Positions 10,350 to 22,015 of a stretch of DNA of 64,000 nt are shown here, piece by piece. Positions within the stretch are counted from its first letter, which is position 1; each line of letters opens with the position of its first letter. The position numbers and the translations under genes were made by a program. The notes under the pieces were generated by a model, which saw nothing but the letters and a program-made list of their open reading frames with translations, did not search any database and was not told the DNA's origin. Source of the DNA: Stomoxys calcitrans (Eukaryota; Arthropoda; Insecta; Diptera; Muscidae); the NCBI RefSeq assembly GCF_963082655.1, contig NC_081554.1:190133437-190197436 (forward strand), written 5' to 3'.

Positions 10350-13100
10350 CTAGCTGACCCGGGCACGCTCCGCTGCGCCTTCTTTTACTTTATATAGAAC
10401 AAAAGTTTCATTGGAATGTTTATTTTCGACAATTAAAGATCTTTTAGTGAAATACTATTCTAATTTGACTAACAGTTTAACAATTTAAGTGCCTTTATCA
10501 GAATCCCATATGATTTTTATTGGTCTACGAATTTAAGTTTGGATGTAAGGTGTACTCCATATACTTCATTTCAGCCCGATATTCTCATGATGTCTGATTT
10601 AGTTGTGTTTTCGGGGAAGACGTGGTCCCCTAGATACTTAGCCCTGAAAAAATATCAGCATCGTGCTCTTCTCTCAAATACCATTTATTTAATCCCCATA
10701 TTGCCATTGGCTTAAGAGGAGTTTACAGGATGAGGCGTCCCCCAAACACATGGCCCCAAAAAAGGTTATCAAAATCGTTTTTTAATCTCAAATACCTTTC
10801 ATTTAATCCACATATTGGCATGGTAGAAATATTTTTTCCCTTTGGGGATGTTTTGGGAAAGGGGTGATGGCCTAAATACATGGTCCTACATTTGGATATC
10901 AAATTCGTATTCTACTCCCAAATACCTTTATTTGAGCCCCATATTGCGATGGTCAGTAAAAAATTGCTGTTGGTCGGTAAATATGCCCGATTTAGTGATG
11001 TTTTGGGGATTGGAGTGGTCCCCCTAACACTAAGCCCGGAAAATATATCAGCATCGTGCTCTATTCTCGTATATCATTTATTTGAACCCCATATTGCCAT
11101 TGCCCTCAAATTTGGATATCAAATTCGTTTTCTAATCTTAAATACCTTTCATTTGAGCCACATATTGGTCGACAAATTTTTTCCCTTTGAGGGTGTTTTG
11201 AGAAAGGGGTGATGCCCTAAATACATGGTCCTACATTTGGATATCAAATTCGTATTCTACTCCCAAACACCTTTGTTTGAGCCCCATATTGCGATGGTCA
11301 CCAAAAAATTGCTGTTTGTGGGGTATTTTGAGAAAGGAGTAGACCCCCAGAAAATTGGTGCCGAAAATGGGTATCAATTCTTGCTCTACCCCCCAATTCC
11401 TTTTATTAAAGCTCCACATTGACATGGTCGGTAAATATGCCCGATTTAGGGGTGTTTGGGGAGTGGGGTGGTTCCCCAAATTCTTAGCCCTGAAAATATA
11501 TCCGCAACGTGCTCTATTCTCATGTATCTATGTATCATTTATTTGAACTCCATATTGACATTGCCCTCAAATTTGGATATCAAATTCGTTTTCTTATCTC
11601 ATTTAAACTTCTTTTTGCAAGTCAGCAAATATGTACGGTTTGGGGTATTGTCCCTAAAGCCTATGAATATTTAGTTCTACTCTCTTTAAGACCCAAATTG
11701 TCTTGGCGAGCAAAAACGCCATATTTGGGGGTTGTTATGGTGGTGGGAAGTCCGCTAGACAGTTGGCCCCTAATGTTGATATCAATTTTTCCATAGTTGG
11801 CAAACATGACCGGCTTGGGGAATGGGCGGCCTCTCATTGTATATCGGATTCGTGTTCCACTTTAAAACCCCTCTTTTTGAGCCTCATATTGCAATAGTCA
11901 GAAAATACTTACTATTTGGATTGTGTTTTGGGGGTGGGGTGGCCCCATAGACACTTTTCCCGAATATTGATGTCAAATTCGTGCTTTACTCTCAAAGACC
12001 TTTCATTTGAGCCCCATATTAATATGGTCGTAAATTTGTCCCCTTTGGGGGATGTTTTTGGTGAGAGCCGGCCCCTCAAACACTTGGTCCCATATTTGGA
12101 TATCAGATTCGTATTCTACACTCAAATACCTTTTATTTAAGCCCTATATTCCCATGGTCAGTAAATAAGTCCCGTTTGGGGGGTGTTTCGGGGAAAGGGT
12201 GGACCCCCAGAAACGTGGTCCCACATTTGGATATCAGATTCCTATTCTACTCGCAAATACCTTTCATTTGAGTCCCATATTACCATGGTCGGTAAATATG
12301 TCCCATTTAGGGGTGTTTTGGGGGTGGCCCCCTGGCACTTGGTCAGACAATTGGATATCAAAAACGTTTTCTTATTCTAAATACCTTTCATTTGAGTCCC
12401 ATATTGTCGTGATTGGTCAAAATATATGTTTGGTAGGTTTTAGGGTGGGGCAGCCCCCCTAGGTACCCCATCCGAAATTTGGATGCCAAATTTTTATTTT
12501 TAGGGTACTATATGAGAGCACACAAAATTTCGCTTAAATTGTCTCCGAGATCTGGCGTTTCTGAAAATTACGGTAAGGGGGAGAGTCCACCCCCCCTTCA
12601 AATATCAAAAAATGTATTACCCTATTTTCACCACGGGATCATTATGAACCATCTGTGAAAATTTCAAGAAAATCGTTTCAGCCGTTTCTGAGTCTATAAG
12701 GAACACACAAACAAACAAACAAACAAACAAACAAACAAACAAACAAACAAACAAACAAACAAACAAACAAACAAACAAACAAACAAACAAACAAACAAAC
12801 AAACAAACAAACAAACAAACAAACAAACAAACAAACAAACAAACAAACAAACAAACAAACAAACAAACAAACAAACAAACAAACAAACAAACAAACAAAC
12901 AAACAAACAAACAAACAAACAAACAAACAAACAAACAAACAAACAAACAAACAAACAAACAAACAAAGAAATAAACAAACAAACAAACAAACAAACAAAC
13001 AAACAAACAAACAAACAAACAAACAAACAAACAAACAAACAAACAAACAAACAAACAAACAAACAAACAAACAAACAAACAAACAAACAAACAAACAAAC
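10350..13100 (-). mobile_element. Helitron-like element, minus orientation, left arm
   Basis: Read on the minus strand it ends in GGAGCGTGCCCGGGTCAG and CTAG followed by T, a Helitron-type CTRR terminus. The long body is made of about 110-170 base units (TTTGAGCCCCATATTG, ATGGTCGGTAAATATG, TTGGATATCAAATTCG). Its head region reads CTTATAGACTCAGAAACGG, then a TTTG run. It is collinear with the element at 14986-17187 in opposite orientation. No Rep/helicase is encoded, so it is non-autonomous. The class is inferred from ends and flanking bases. An alternative is another repeat with similar ends. Confidence 0.65.
12704..13100. repeat. (CAAA)n microsatellite, about 98 units
   Basis: A nearly perfect ACAA/CAAA tetranucleotide array of about 395 bases with one interruption (CAAAGAAATAAAC, about 12963-12976). 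It sits where the short TTTG run of the Helitron-like head is found in the sister copy (15007-15060). It gives long artefactual open frames of repeating F-V-C-L on the minus strand. Confidence 0.97.
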
Positions 13101-14276
13101 AATATTATACTTAAAGTCTTGGATCTATAATTTTTCAGGGGCCTGACCTTCAAAGAACGCACTTGCCCCCAAAGTTGTTAATTTGCCAGAAGTATAGACA
13201 AAAGTAAAATGTAATAAAAATGTTTTAATTTGTAATTGTTTATCCAAATGATTTTTTCCCACGTTTGCACTTTAACTTGCTAAGATTTTTAAATTAACCT
13301 ATGAGAATTTTTGCAGTAATATTTTATTTCATTGTTTGCTCTAAATTTTTAAGCTCAACACCCTCAATTGGCGCCTAAACTGACACTTTTGTTTTGAACC
13401 TACAATTAGTTTTGCTATCTCAATTTGAATAAAGCTCAGCTCAAATGGGCGACAAAAGCTTGACAAATGGGCATAATTGGAAAATAGTTATAGCAACAAC
13501 AAAATTATTTTTCTATTTACAATGTTGAACCCAAACACAAACAAATGTAAACAAAATTTTCTTAATTTCCATAATTTCCCTTATTCAAAACTGTTTTGAA
13601 GGCCTCTCTTTATTTTTTTTAATTATATGTACTGACCATCACAACTATTTTTCGTCTTGGCATTAATTCTTTTTAAATTGGTGTTTGTGGGGTGGGGGAA
13701 TTTCAACGTATTTAAGAGGCGTTTTGTTACCATTTTTGTTAATGTGGTTTTTCTTTATTTTCTTACGCTTTTTGGTTATATATTTTTTTTTTTTAGTTGG
13801 TCTTTTCATTTTGTTGCCACCTGAGGTCAAGTTCAATTCTGTCTTTATTTTACAACATTTTTTGTTTTTACTACTTTACGGTCATAATTATGATTTGGTG
13901 AATGAAGACAACTACTACCAACAATTGATGGTTGTAAAATGAGGAAAAAACACAGTTGCTTCTTGTATTTTTGTTGGCTTATTCAAATTAAGCCAGCCCA
14001 GACTTCGTTAGTTTGGGCGGTGCTATATGCTTGTACATGTGGGATTTATGCCACTGGGGTTATTAGCCTAAGGTCATGTCAGTGTGCGGTGTGGTGACAA
14101 TGTTGTGTATTGACATATTTAGATATGGTGATGTATTACCATCTGCTTGTACATTAATGACTCATGTTGTTAACACTGTGACAGAGGGGAGGAGTTAAGT
14201 AAAAGATTTCTCTACTGAAGAAATAAAATGAGAGAAAAAAATTCTAAATATTATTAAAATTTTAATACAAACAAAT
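13101..14276. other. Non-repetitive spacer between the Helitron-like arms
   Basis: AT-rich sequence with long T runs. It separates the two head-to-head Helitron-like elements. No gene, RNA or element is recognised. Confidence 0.45.
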
Positions 14277-14362
14277 AATGTTGGCGACATTTGTGAGCTA
14301 CTATGCCATTGAAAATACTTCCCTTCAAAGAGGTGGTGCATTGCAGCGCGTTGTTCGGAATC
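14277..14362 (+). mobile_element. SINE body fragment, copy 3
   Basis: ATGTTGGCGACATTTGTGAG through TTCAAAGAGGTGGTGCA to GTTGTTCGGA corresponds to the middle of the SINE body. It is truncated on both sides and abuts a Helitron-like fragment. Confidence 0.6.
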
Positions 14363-14985
14363 TTAGTTTTGTTTGTATGTGTGTGTTCCTTATAGACTCA
14401 GAAACCTCTGAACCGATTTTCTTGCAATGTCCACAGATGGTGCATAATGACCCCGTGGTGAAAATAGGGTACTACATTTTTTGATATCTGAAGGGAGGGC
14501 GGACCCTCCCCCTTACCCTAATTTTCAGAAACGCCAAATCTCGGAGATGAGTGGTGCGATTAAGGCGAAATTTTGTGAGATCTCATATAGTACCCTAAAA
14601 ATAAAAATTTCGTATCCAAATTTTGGGATGGGGTACCTAGGGGGCTGTCCCACCCTAAAACCTACCAAACATATACTTAGACCAATCACGACAATATGGA
14701 ACTCAAATGAAAGGTATTTAGGAAAAGAAAACGTATCTGATATCCAATTGTCGAATCAAGTGCAAGGGGGACCACCCCAAGCCCCCAAACAGCCCTGACC
14801 ATGGGAATCTGAGAACCATGAGAATCTGATATCCAAATATGGGCCCATGTGTTTGGGGGTCCGCCTCTCACCAATAACATCCCCCCAAGGGGGCCAAATT
14901 TACGACCATAGCAAAGCACGAATTTGATATCAATATTCGGGAAAAGTGTCTATGGGGCCACCCCACACCCACAACACCACTCAAA
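14363..14985 (+). mobile_element. Helitron-like element, partial head copy
   Basis: Starts in the TTTG run and CTTATAGACTCAGAAACC, continues through CGTGGTGAAAATAGGGTACT and GGGGTACCTAGGGGG, and stops after about 620 bases at the head of the next copy (14986). It corresponds, inverted, to roughly 11925-12705 of the left arm. Confidence 0.7.
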
Positions 14986-17187
14986 TCTTATATATAAAAA
15001 TCAATTTGTGTTTGTTTGTTTGTTTGCTTGTTTCTTTGTTTGTTTGTATGTTTGTGTGTTCCTTATAGACTCAGAAACGGCTGAACCGATTGCAATGTCC
15101 ACAGATGGTGCATAATGACCCCGTGGTGAAAATAGGGTACTACATTTTTTGATATCTGAAGGGGGCGGACCCTCCCCCTTACCCTAATTTTCAGAAACGC
15201 CAGATCTTGGAGATGGGTGGTGCGATTTCAGCGAAATTTTGTGTGCTCTTTTAAAGTAACCTAAAAATCAAAATTTGGTATTCAAATTTCGGATGGGCTA
15301 ACTAGGGGGGCAGCCCCACCACCAAAACCTACCAAATATATATATAGACCAATTATAACAATATGGGACTCAAATGAATGGTATTTGCAAATGCAAATTT
15401 TGCCCATGAACATTCCACTAAGGAACAGGGGCAAACTTCTCACATATCAATGAGTGCAGTCCTATTCAAGTTTAAGCTCAATGATAAGGGGCCGGGGAGT
15501 CCGAACGGCGAGCCGCAGTGCGACACCTCTTTGAAGAGAAGTTTTACATGGCATAATACCTCACAAATGTCTCGCATTAGGAGGGGAAAACCACCACTGA
15601 AAATTTTTTCTGATGGTCTCGCCAGGATTCGAACCCAGGCGTTCAGCGTCATAGGCGGACATGCTAGCCTCTGCGCTACGGTGGCGGTAAAAGGTAGTTG
15701 AATGCAGAATACGAATCTGATGTCCAAATTTGAGACCAAGTGTTCTTACCAAAAATACCCCAAAGGGGACATACTTACGACCATATCAATATGGGGCTCA
15801 AATTAAAGGCCTTTGGGAGTAAAGCACGAATTTGATATCAATATTCGGGAATAGTGTCCACGGGGCCACCCCACCCCCACAACACCACCCAAATAGTAAT
15901 TATTTTCTGGCTGTTGCAATATGAGGCTCAAAGTGGAACACAAATCAGATTATATATATTTTCAAGGCCAATTCACTAAGTGGCCGCCCATCCCCCAAAA
16001 CACCCCCCAAGCCGGTCATGTTTGCCGACTATGGAAATATGGGGCTCAAATTAAAGGTATGTGGGAGTATACCACGTATCTGATATCAACAATAAGGGCC
16101 AACTGTCTAGCGGACGTCCCACCATCATAACAACCCCCAATGGGACGTATTTGCTCACCAAGACAATTTGGGTCGTAAAGAGAGTGGAACTAAATATTCA
16201 TAGTTTTTAGGGCCAATACCCCAAACCAGACATATTTGCTGACTTTTGTAATAAAGAGTTTAAATGAGATTAGAAAAAGAATTTGATATCCAATTTTGAG
16301 GGCAATGACAATATGGGGTTTAAATAAACGATATATGAGAATAGAGCAGGTTGTTGATATATTTTCCGGGCTTAGTGTTTGGGGGACCACCCCAATCGCC
16401 AAAACACACCTAAATCGGGCATATTTACCGACTATGATAATGCGGGGATTAAATAAAATTGATAGGGGGTAGAGCAAGAATTGATACCCATTTTCGGGAC
16501 CAATTTTCTGTGGGTCTACCCCTTTCCCAAAATAACCCATAAACAGCAACTTTTTAGGAACCATCGCAATATGGGGCTCAAATAAAGGTATTTGGGAGTA
16601 AATACGAATTTGAGGACCACTACATTTGGAGTACCATGTATTTAGGGCATCACCCCTTTCCCAAAACACCCTCAAAGGGAAAAAATTTTTCAACCATGCC
16701 AATATGTGGCTCAAATGAAAGGTATTTGAGATTGGTAAACGAATTTGATAACCTATTTTAGGGCCATATGTTTGGGGGACGCCTCATCCTGTAAACTCCT
16801 CTTAAGCCAATGGCAATATAGGGTTTAAATAAATGGTATTTGAGAGAAGAGCACGATGCTGATATTTTTTCAGGGCCAAGTATCTGGGGACCACCTCTCC
16901 CCCTAAAACACCACTAAATCAGACATCATGAGAATATCGAACTGAAATGAAGTATTTCAAGAATGGAGTACACCTTATATCAAACCTAAATTCGTAGACC
17001 AATAAAGATCATGTGGGATTCAGATAAAGGCATTTATATTGTTAAACTGTTTGTCAAGCGATATACTATTTTCGTAGCATGGTATTTCACTAAAAGATCT
17101 TTAATTGTCGAAAATAAATATTCCAAGGAAACTTTTGTTCCATATGAAGTAAAAGAAGGTGCAGCGGAGCGGGCCCGGGTCAGCTAG
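14986..17187 (+). mobile_element. Helitron-like element, plus orientation, both ends present
   Basis: Begins TCTTATATATAAAAATCAAT preceded by A, and ends GGGCCCGGGTCAG then CTAG followed by T. This is the A-TC...CTRR-T arrangement of Helitrons. The interior is the same periodic sequence as 10350-12705, inverted. A SINE is inserted at 15387-15688. No replicase is encoded. Confidence 0.68.
15387..15688 (-). mobile_element. tRNA-derived SINE, copy 4, nested in the Helitron-like element
   Basis: On the minus strand: CCACCGTAGCGCAGAGGCTAG (A-box TAGCGCAGAGG), then GGGTTCGAATCCTGGCGAG (B-box), then the full body ending ATGGGCAAAATTTGC. Diverged copies of a short host segment (AAAGGTATTTGA-like) flank it, consistent with a target duplication. 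Confidence 0.88.
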
Positions 17188-18089
17188 TATTACTCTAAAA
17201 TTATCTTATATTCGAAAAATTAAAAAGAAACAAGAAATAATAAAACCCTTCACTTAAGACAATATTAAATGCAGCTAATGACCTTTTCTGTCAGCATAAA
17301 TCCACATGTAAACACATGGAACTTTACACATGTATGTATGTATGTTCATACAACCTTTGCTTTCCGAATACAACAATATGACATAATTTTTATGATAAAT
17401 GCAATCTGATTTCATTACCACGATGTCTTATGCCCTGCACTTGTATATCGCATTGAATGCATAAAATGCTAGTGCAAGCGTTTTTTTTTGGTTTATAATT
17501 AACCTGCCATTAAAACCAGTTAATTGATTAAATTCCTTTCGCAGGTAATAAAATGTTGTTAATCGAAAGCAGAGCATATGGCCATATGACCACACTTTGC
17601 TATTCAAATTCATAAAAGCTGCCAAAAAAAGTGTCCGCTTAATATGACACTCCAGGGTCATGGTTTATGATGATAAAACAAGATGTGCAAGCATGATTTA
17701 AAATACGGGTTGACAATTAAGCTACTTATGGCCCAGGAAAAAGGTAAATCTTCAAGTGAGTGTGGTGATTAATTGTTCAATAAATGATTTAAATTGTGAT
17801 TGTTACTAATTCTCTTTCATGTTGTTGGAGAACTTGGAGCAATGGCAAAAAATCATTTGGTCCATTAAATAATGCAGAGTAGCCAAGTTAAAAAGAAGGA
17901 TGCTAAGTATAAAAATCACTGATTACATATCAATAGGAATACGGATTGAATCAAATTTATGCATATACAGTGTTAGCAAAGCGGACGAACATACGAGATT
18001 ATGTATATGGGAGCTATTTGTAAATCAGAACCTTTTTTTCTCAAATTTCATAAGGGTGTTCATCTCTGTTCGAAAAGTGATAGTTAAAA
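17188..18089. other. Non-coding DNA
   Basis: AT-rich sequence between a Helitron-like end and a decayed non-LTR element. No gene is recognised. Confidence 0.45.
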
Positions 18090-18942
18090 TTTTTCGCTTA
18101 GATACAATTTTCGTGGAGGATACATCTGAGGCCCTTGGGCTAAGGAAGATTCTGTCCTTGAGACCTATTACGATGGGGTATATTCAGAACTCAGTGAATG
18201 CATGGACAATGTGTAGTGAGGAAACACTAGAACTTCTCGTTAATACACATTTCCCGGGAAATTCTCCAATGGGCAACTAAGTGCCAGAAGAGATTGTCAC
18301 TTGTATACATTCGTCGGAGGTTATTAAGGAAATTGTGTCTGAGCCGAAAATCCTTTGGGGGATAAGAAGTACCGACTTCTTTAAAACGCTTGGCCATGAT
18401 GATGTATCACCGGTTGAATTACAAGCTGTGTCTGATAGACTGGTTCCTTGGCGGAAAGAAATATACTCTGCTTGTATCAGCATGTCTTAGATAGGGTGCC
18501 ACAGAAAAGTCTACATACCGCACTCAAAAAACGCGTTTTATAAAACGATATTTTTTATTAAAAAAAGTTTTTCCCCCAGATATCACATGTAGCAAAAATT
18601 GTTTACCATGGTCTCCCGTGTTAAAAAATATTAAAAATTTATTCGATTCGGTTTATTCTCATTACGTACCTGTCAATTTACGAAGGCCATTTTCATACCT
18701 TACCACACGAAAGCGAAAGATTTTCGTCCTATTAGTCTGTCATCCTTTATGCTGAAGACTCCTGAGAGGTTGATAGAAACATTTATTAGGGCAAAGATCC
18801 TTGGAGATCGTCTGTCGCTGCAGCAGCATGCATATAGTAAAGACAAACCCACTGAAACAGGCCTTCACCACCTAGTCGGCTACATAGAGGGTTCTCTCGC
18901 TGTCAAGGAATATACAATGGTAGCAATTCTTAAAATTGAAGA

Positions 18943-19154
18943 TGCTTTCAATTAAGTTAAACCGACGGCATTCATGAAGGAGTTGAAGTTTTATGTCATC
19001 AACTCCACCGTAAGAAAGTTTATTAATAAAGGATGCAATACGGCTGGTGCTTTCAATTAAGTTAAACCGACGACATTCATGAAGGAGTTGGAGTTCCTAG
19101 GCATCAACACTACCATAAGAAAGTTTATTAATAAACGATGCAATACGGCGGGCT
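18943..19154 (+). repeat. 106-base tandem duplication inside the RT domain
   Basis: GCTTTCAATTAAGTTAAACC starts at both 18943 and 19049. The two units align over about 106 bases with scattered differences. The unit holds the GAFN-like palm segment with an internal TAA. Confidence 0.85.
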
Positions 19155-19249
19155 TGGAATTTGTAGATCTAAAAAGATGGGTCAACAGAGGAACGCCTCA
19201 AGGAGGTGTACTGTCCCCTCTACTTTGGAATATAGCCATTAACAATATA

Positions 19250-19856
19250 AAGGGTGATTTTTTTGAGGTTAGGATTTTCATGCATTAGTATTTGACAGAT
19301 CACGTGGGATTTCAGACATGGTGTCAAAGAGAAAGATGCTCAGTATGCTTTGACATTTCATCATGAATAGACTTACTAACGAGCAACGCTTGCAAATCAT
19401 TGAATTTTATTACCAAAATCAGTGTTCGGTTCGAAATGTGTTCATTCACCGTAACGTTGCGTCCAACAGCATCTTTGAAAAAATACGGTCCAATGATTCC
19501 ACCAGCGTACAAACCACACCAAACAGTGCATTTTTCGGGATGCATGGGCAGTTCTTGAACGGCTTCTGGTTGCTCTTCACTCCAAATGCGGCAATTTTGC
19601 TTATTTACGTAGCCATTCAACCAGAAATGAGCCTCATCGCTGAACAAAATTTGTCAAAATTTGAACACATTTCGAACCGAACACTGATTTTGGTAATAAA
19701 ATTCAATGATTTGCAAGCGTTGCTCGTTAGTAAGTCTATTCATGATGAAATGTCAAAGCATACTGAGCATCTTTCTCTTTGACACCATGTCTGAAATCCC
19801 ACGTGATCTGTCAAATACTAATGCATGAAAATTCTAACCTCAAAAAAATCACCCTT
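19250..19856. mobile_element. Fold-back Tc1/mariner-type element with 191-base inverted repeats
   Basis: Bounded by TA duplications (19248-19249 and 19857-19858). Two 191-base arms (19250-19440 and 19666-19856) are near-perfect inverted copies starting AAGGGTGATTTTTTTGAGG. Each arm itself codes for the N-terminal part of a transposase (TNEQRLQIIEFYYQNQCSV). It sits in the RT palm; removing it with one TA would rejoin the frame as NNI-LWSLGEKG. Confidence 0.9.
19441..19665 (-). pseudogene. Transposase fragment inside the fold-back element
   Basis: On the minus strand it reads FSDEAHFWLNGYVNKQNCRIW, then PMHPEKCTVWCGLYAGGIIG. This is the first-Asp region of an insect Tc1/mariner-superfamily transposase different from the mariner at 275 and 57480. 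About 70 codons remain, with no second or third catalytic Asp, so it cannot encode an active enzyme. Confidence 0.85.
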
Positions 19857-20370
19857 TATTATGGTCTCTGGGAGAAAAAGGTGTAAAAGTATCGCGTATG
19901 GGGAAGTTTCCCAGTACTGTAATAGATATACTTAAGGAAGCTCTACGTGCAACAGCCATGTGGTTTACCCAATGTGGTCTAGGTGTAAATCCGTGCAAAA
20001 CACAAGTTGTTCTTTTCACCAGGAGACATAAGTTGCCTACAGTGGTACCTGCCTCCTTGGGAGAAGAGCATATTCCATTTACAGAATGCGCAAAATACCT
20101 GGGTGTTTTGCCGGACAGGAAATTGAACTTCAATTGTAACATTTGGGAAAGGGCAAGAAAGGCAACTCTTGCCCTATACACCTGCAAGAGGGCCTTTGGC
20201 AAAAGCTGGGGGTTTAGACTGCGAGTCATGCATTGGGTATATACTGTAATTGTCAGACCTATAATGCTATATGGTGTTGTGGTCTGGTGGACGGCGCTTA
20301 AAAAGTCCACCTACTGTTCAATACTCAACATAATCCAAAGGATGAAGCACTCAATTTAATGCTACATCTA

Positions 20371-21360
20371 ATGCCTCTGGACATTGTGGCAAGACAAATT
20401 CTTGCGACCACTTCCGTGAAGCTAAGGGAGATTTCTCTTTGCTTATGTGACGGCTACAGACACTGTGTTATCCTTGTTACAATAATCGATATTCTAGACA
20501 GTATGGATTACACCCCGCCTGAGCCGCTTTTTGATAAAAAGTACTGTACCACTATTCCTGATAGAACCGATTGGAACTATGATATCCCTAATAATAGAAG
20601 TTACATAGACTTCTATACGGATGATTACAAACTAGACGATAAGTTGGGCTTTGGGGTGTACTCTATAGATCTAGAACTAATCATATCGAAAAGGTTACCC
20701 GAACACTACAGTGTGTATCAAGCGGAGATCCTTGCAATTAAGGAAATGGTGAAATGGCTATGATATAATGTCATAACGACGATTGGCATAAATATCCTCT
20801 CCGACATAAATATCAGCCATTAAATCTCTGGAAAATGTATTTCGGAACACAAAACCCGCCCTCGACTGTAGCAGATCTCTCAACATCTTATGCCTCTGGA
20901 CATTGTGTCTTGACAAATTCTTGCGACCACTTGAATTGTGAGGCTAAGGGAGATTTCTCTTTGCTTATGTGACGGCTACGGACACTGTGTTATCCTTGCT
21001 TCAATATCCGATTTTACAGCCAGTATGGATTACACTCGCTTGAGTCGCTTTTTGACAAAAGGTACTGTACCACTATTCCTGAAAGAACCGATTGGGATTA
21101 TGATATCCCTGGTAATAGAAGTAACATAGACTTCTATACGGATGATTCCAAACTAGACGATTAGTTGGGCTTTGGGGTGTACTCTATAGATCTAGAACTG
21201 GTCATATTGAAAAGGTTATCCGAACACTACAGTGTGTATCAAGCGGAGATCCTTGCAATTAAGGAATCGAGATCGGCATAAATATCCTCTCCGCCAGCCA
21301 GTCAGCCATTAAATCTCTGGAAAATGTATTTCGGAACACAAAACCCGCCCTCGACTGTAG
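20371..21360 (+). repeat. About 500-base tandem duplication inside the RNase H region
   Basis: ATGCCTCTGGACATTGTG occurs at 20371 and again near 20889. Both units run through TCTCTTTGCTTATGTGACGG and GACTTCTATACGGATGAT to GACTGTAGCAGATCTCTCAA. The copies are about 90 percent alike and differ by small indels. Confidence 0.85.
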
Positions 21361-22015
21361 CAGATCTCTCAACAAGATGGCTGAACAGTTAAAAATTCAC
21401 CTGTTCTGGGTGCCGGGCCACACAGATATCGCAGGGAATTGTAAAGCGGACGAGCTTGCGAGACTAGGAACTATCTTACACATTCCAGGGACACTGGAAT
21501 CTGTGGGTATGCCTTTAGCGACATTTTAGCTAAGATTTCAAAGTCAATGAATGATGGATGGTCACATAGAGGGGGCTGTAAGCATTCCAAAACTATGTGG
21601 CCTAATCTAGACTTGAAGAGGTCTACTATTACTTTGTTGTCATTGGCTAGAACAGACGTCTCAGTTATGGTGTCCGTCATGACAGGTCACTGTCTAATCG
21701 GAAAACATGCTGACAGACTGAAGGTTGCGACTTTTGCAGAAGCTGTGAGGACATCGGAAGATACTCTCGGACGCCTTCTGTGTGTGTCCCGCACTGGCAG
21801 TCAGAAGGAGTTCCACTTTGGGTTCTCATATCTTTGAGAACCTGTTTGATTTAGCGGATGTGAACATTCGCAAGTTGTTGGGCATTTTACAGAGATCTGG
21901 TTCGACGGCAGGAACTAGAAGGCATCTTCCTTCTTCTGTTAATGTGGTATCACAATGCACGAAAAAGTCTAAGTGAGTCTGATGGTAGACTGCCACTTAA
22001 ACCTTACTTAACCTA

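Larger units (their letters stand above)
18090..22015 (+). mobile_element. Non-LTR retrotransposon (RT plus RNase H), decayed
   Basis: Fragments in order: pre-RT region (EETLELLVNTHFPGN, about 18220), RT fingers (RPISLSSFMLKTPERLIE, 18735-18780, and LSLQQHAYSK), palm (NRGTPQGGVLSPLLWNIA, 19180-19235), thumb (KYLGVL, GFRLRVMHWVYT; 19898-20350), and RNase H (DFYTDDYKL about 20610; HLFWVPGHTDIAGNCKADELA about 21405-21460). The C-terminal tail ends near 21976, followed by an ACTTAACCTAACCTAC 3' tail. The YADD catalytic segment is missing between VKV and MGKFPS near 19890. Stops, frameshifts, tandem duplications and an inserted fold-back element make it inactive. Jockey/I-type by motif memory; the exact clade is not determined. 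Confidence 0.85.

Noticed and set aside
12617..13162. Three overlapping minus-strand frames of 134-181 residues, all FVCL repeats
   Set aside because: They are translations of the CAAA microsatellite. All three reading frames are open because the unit lacks stops.
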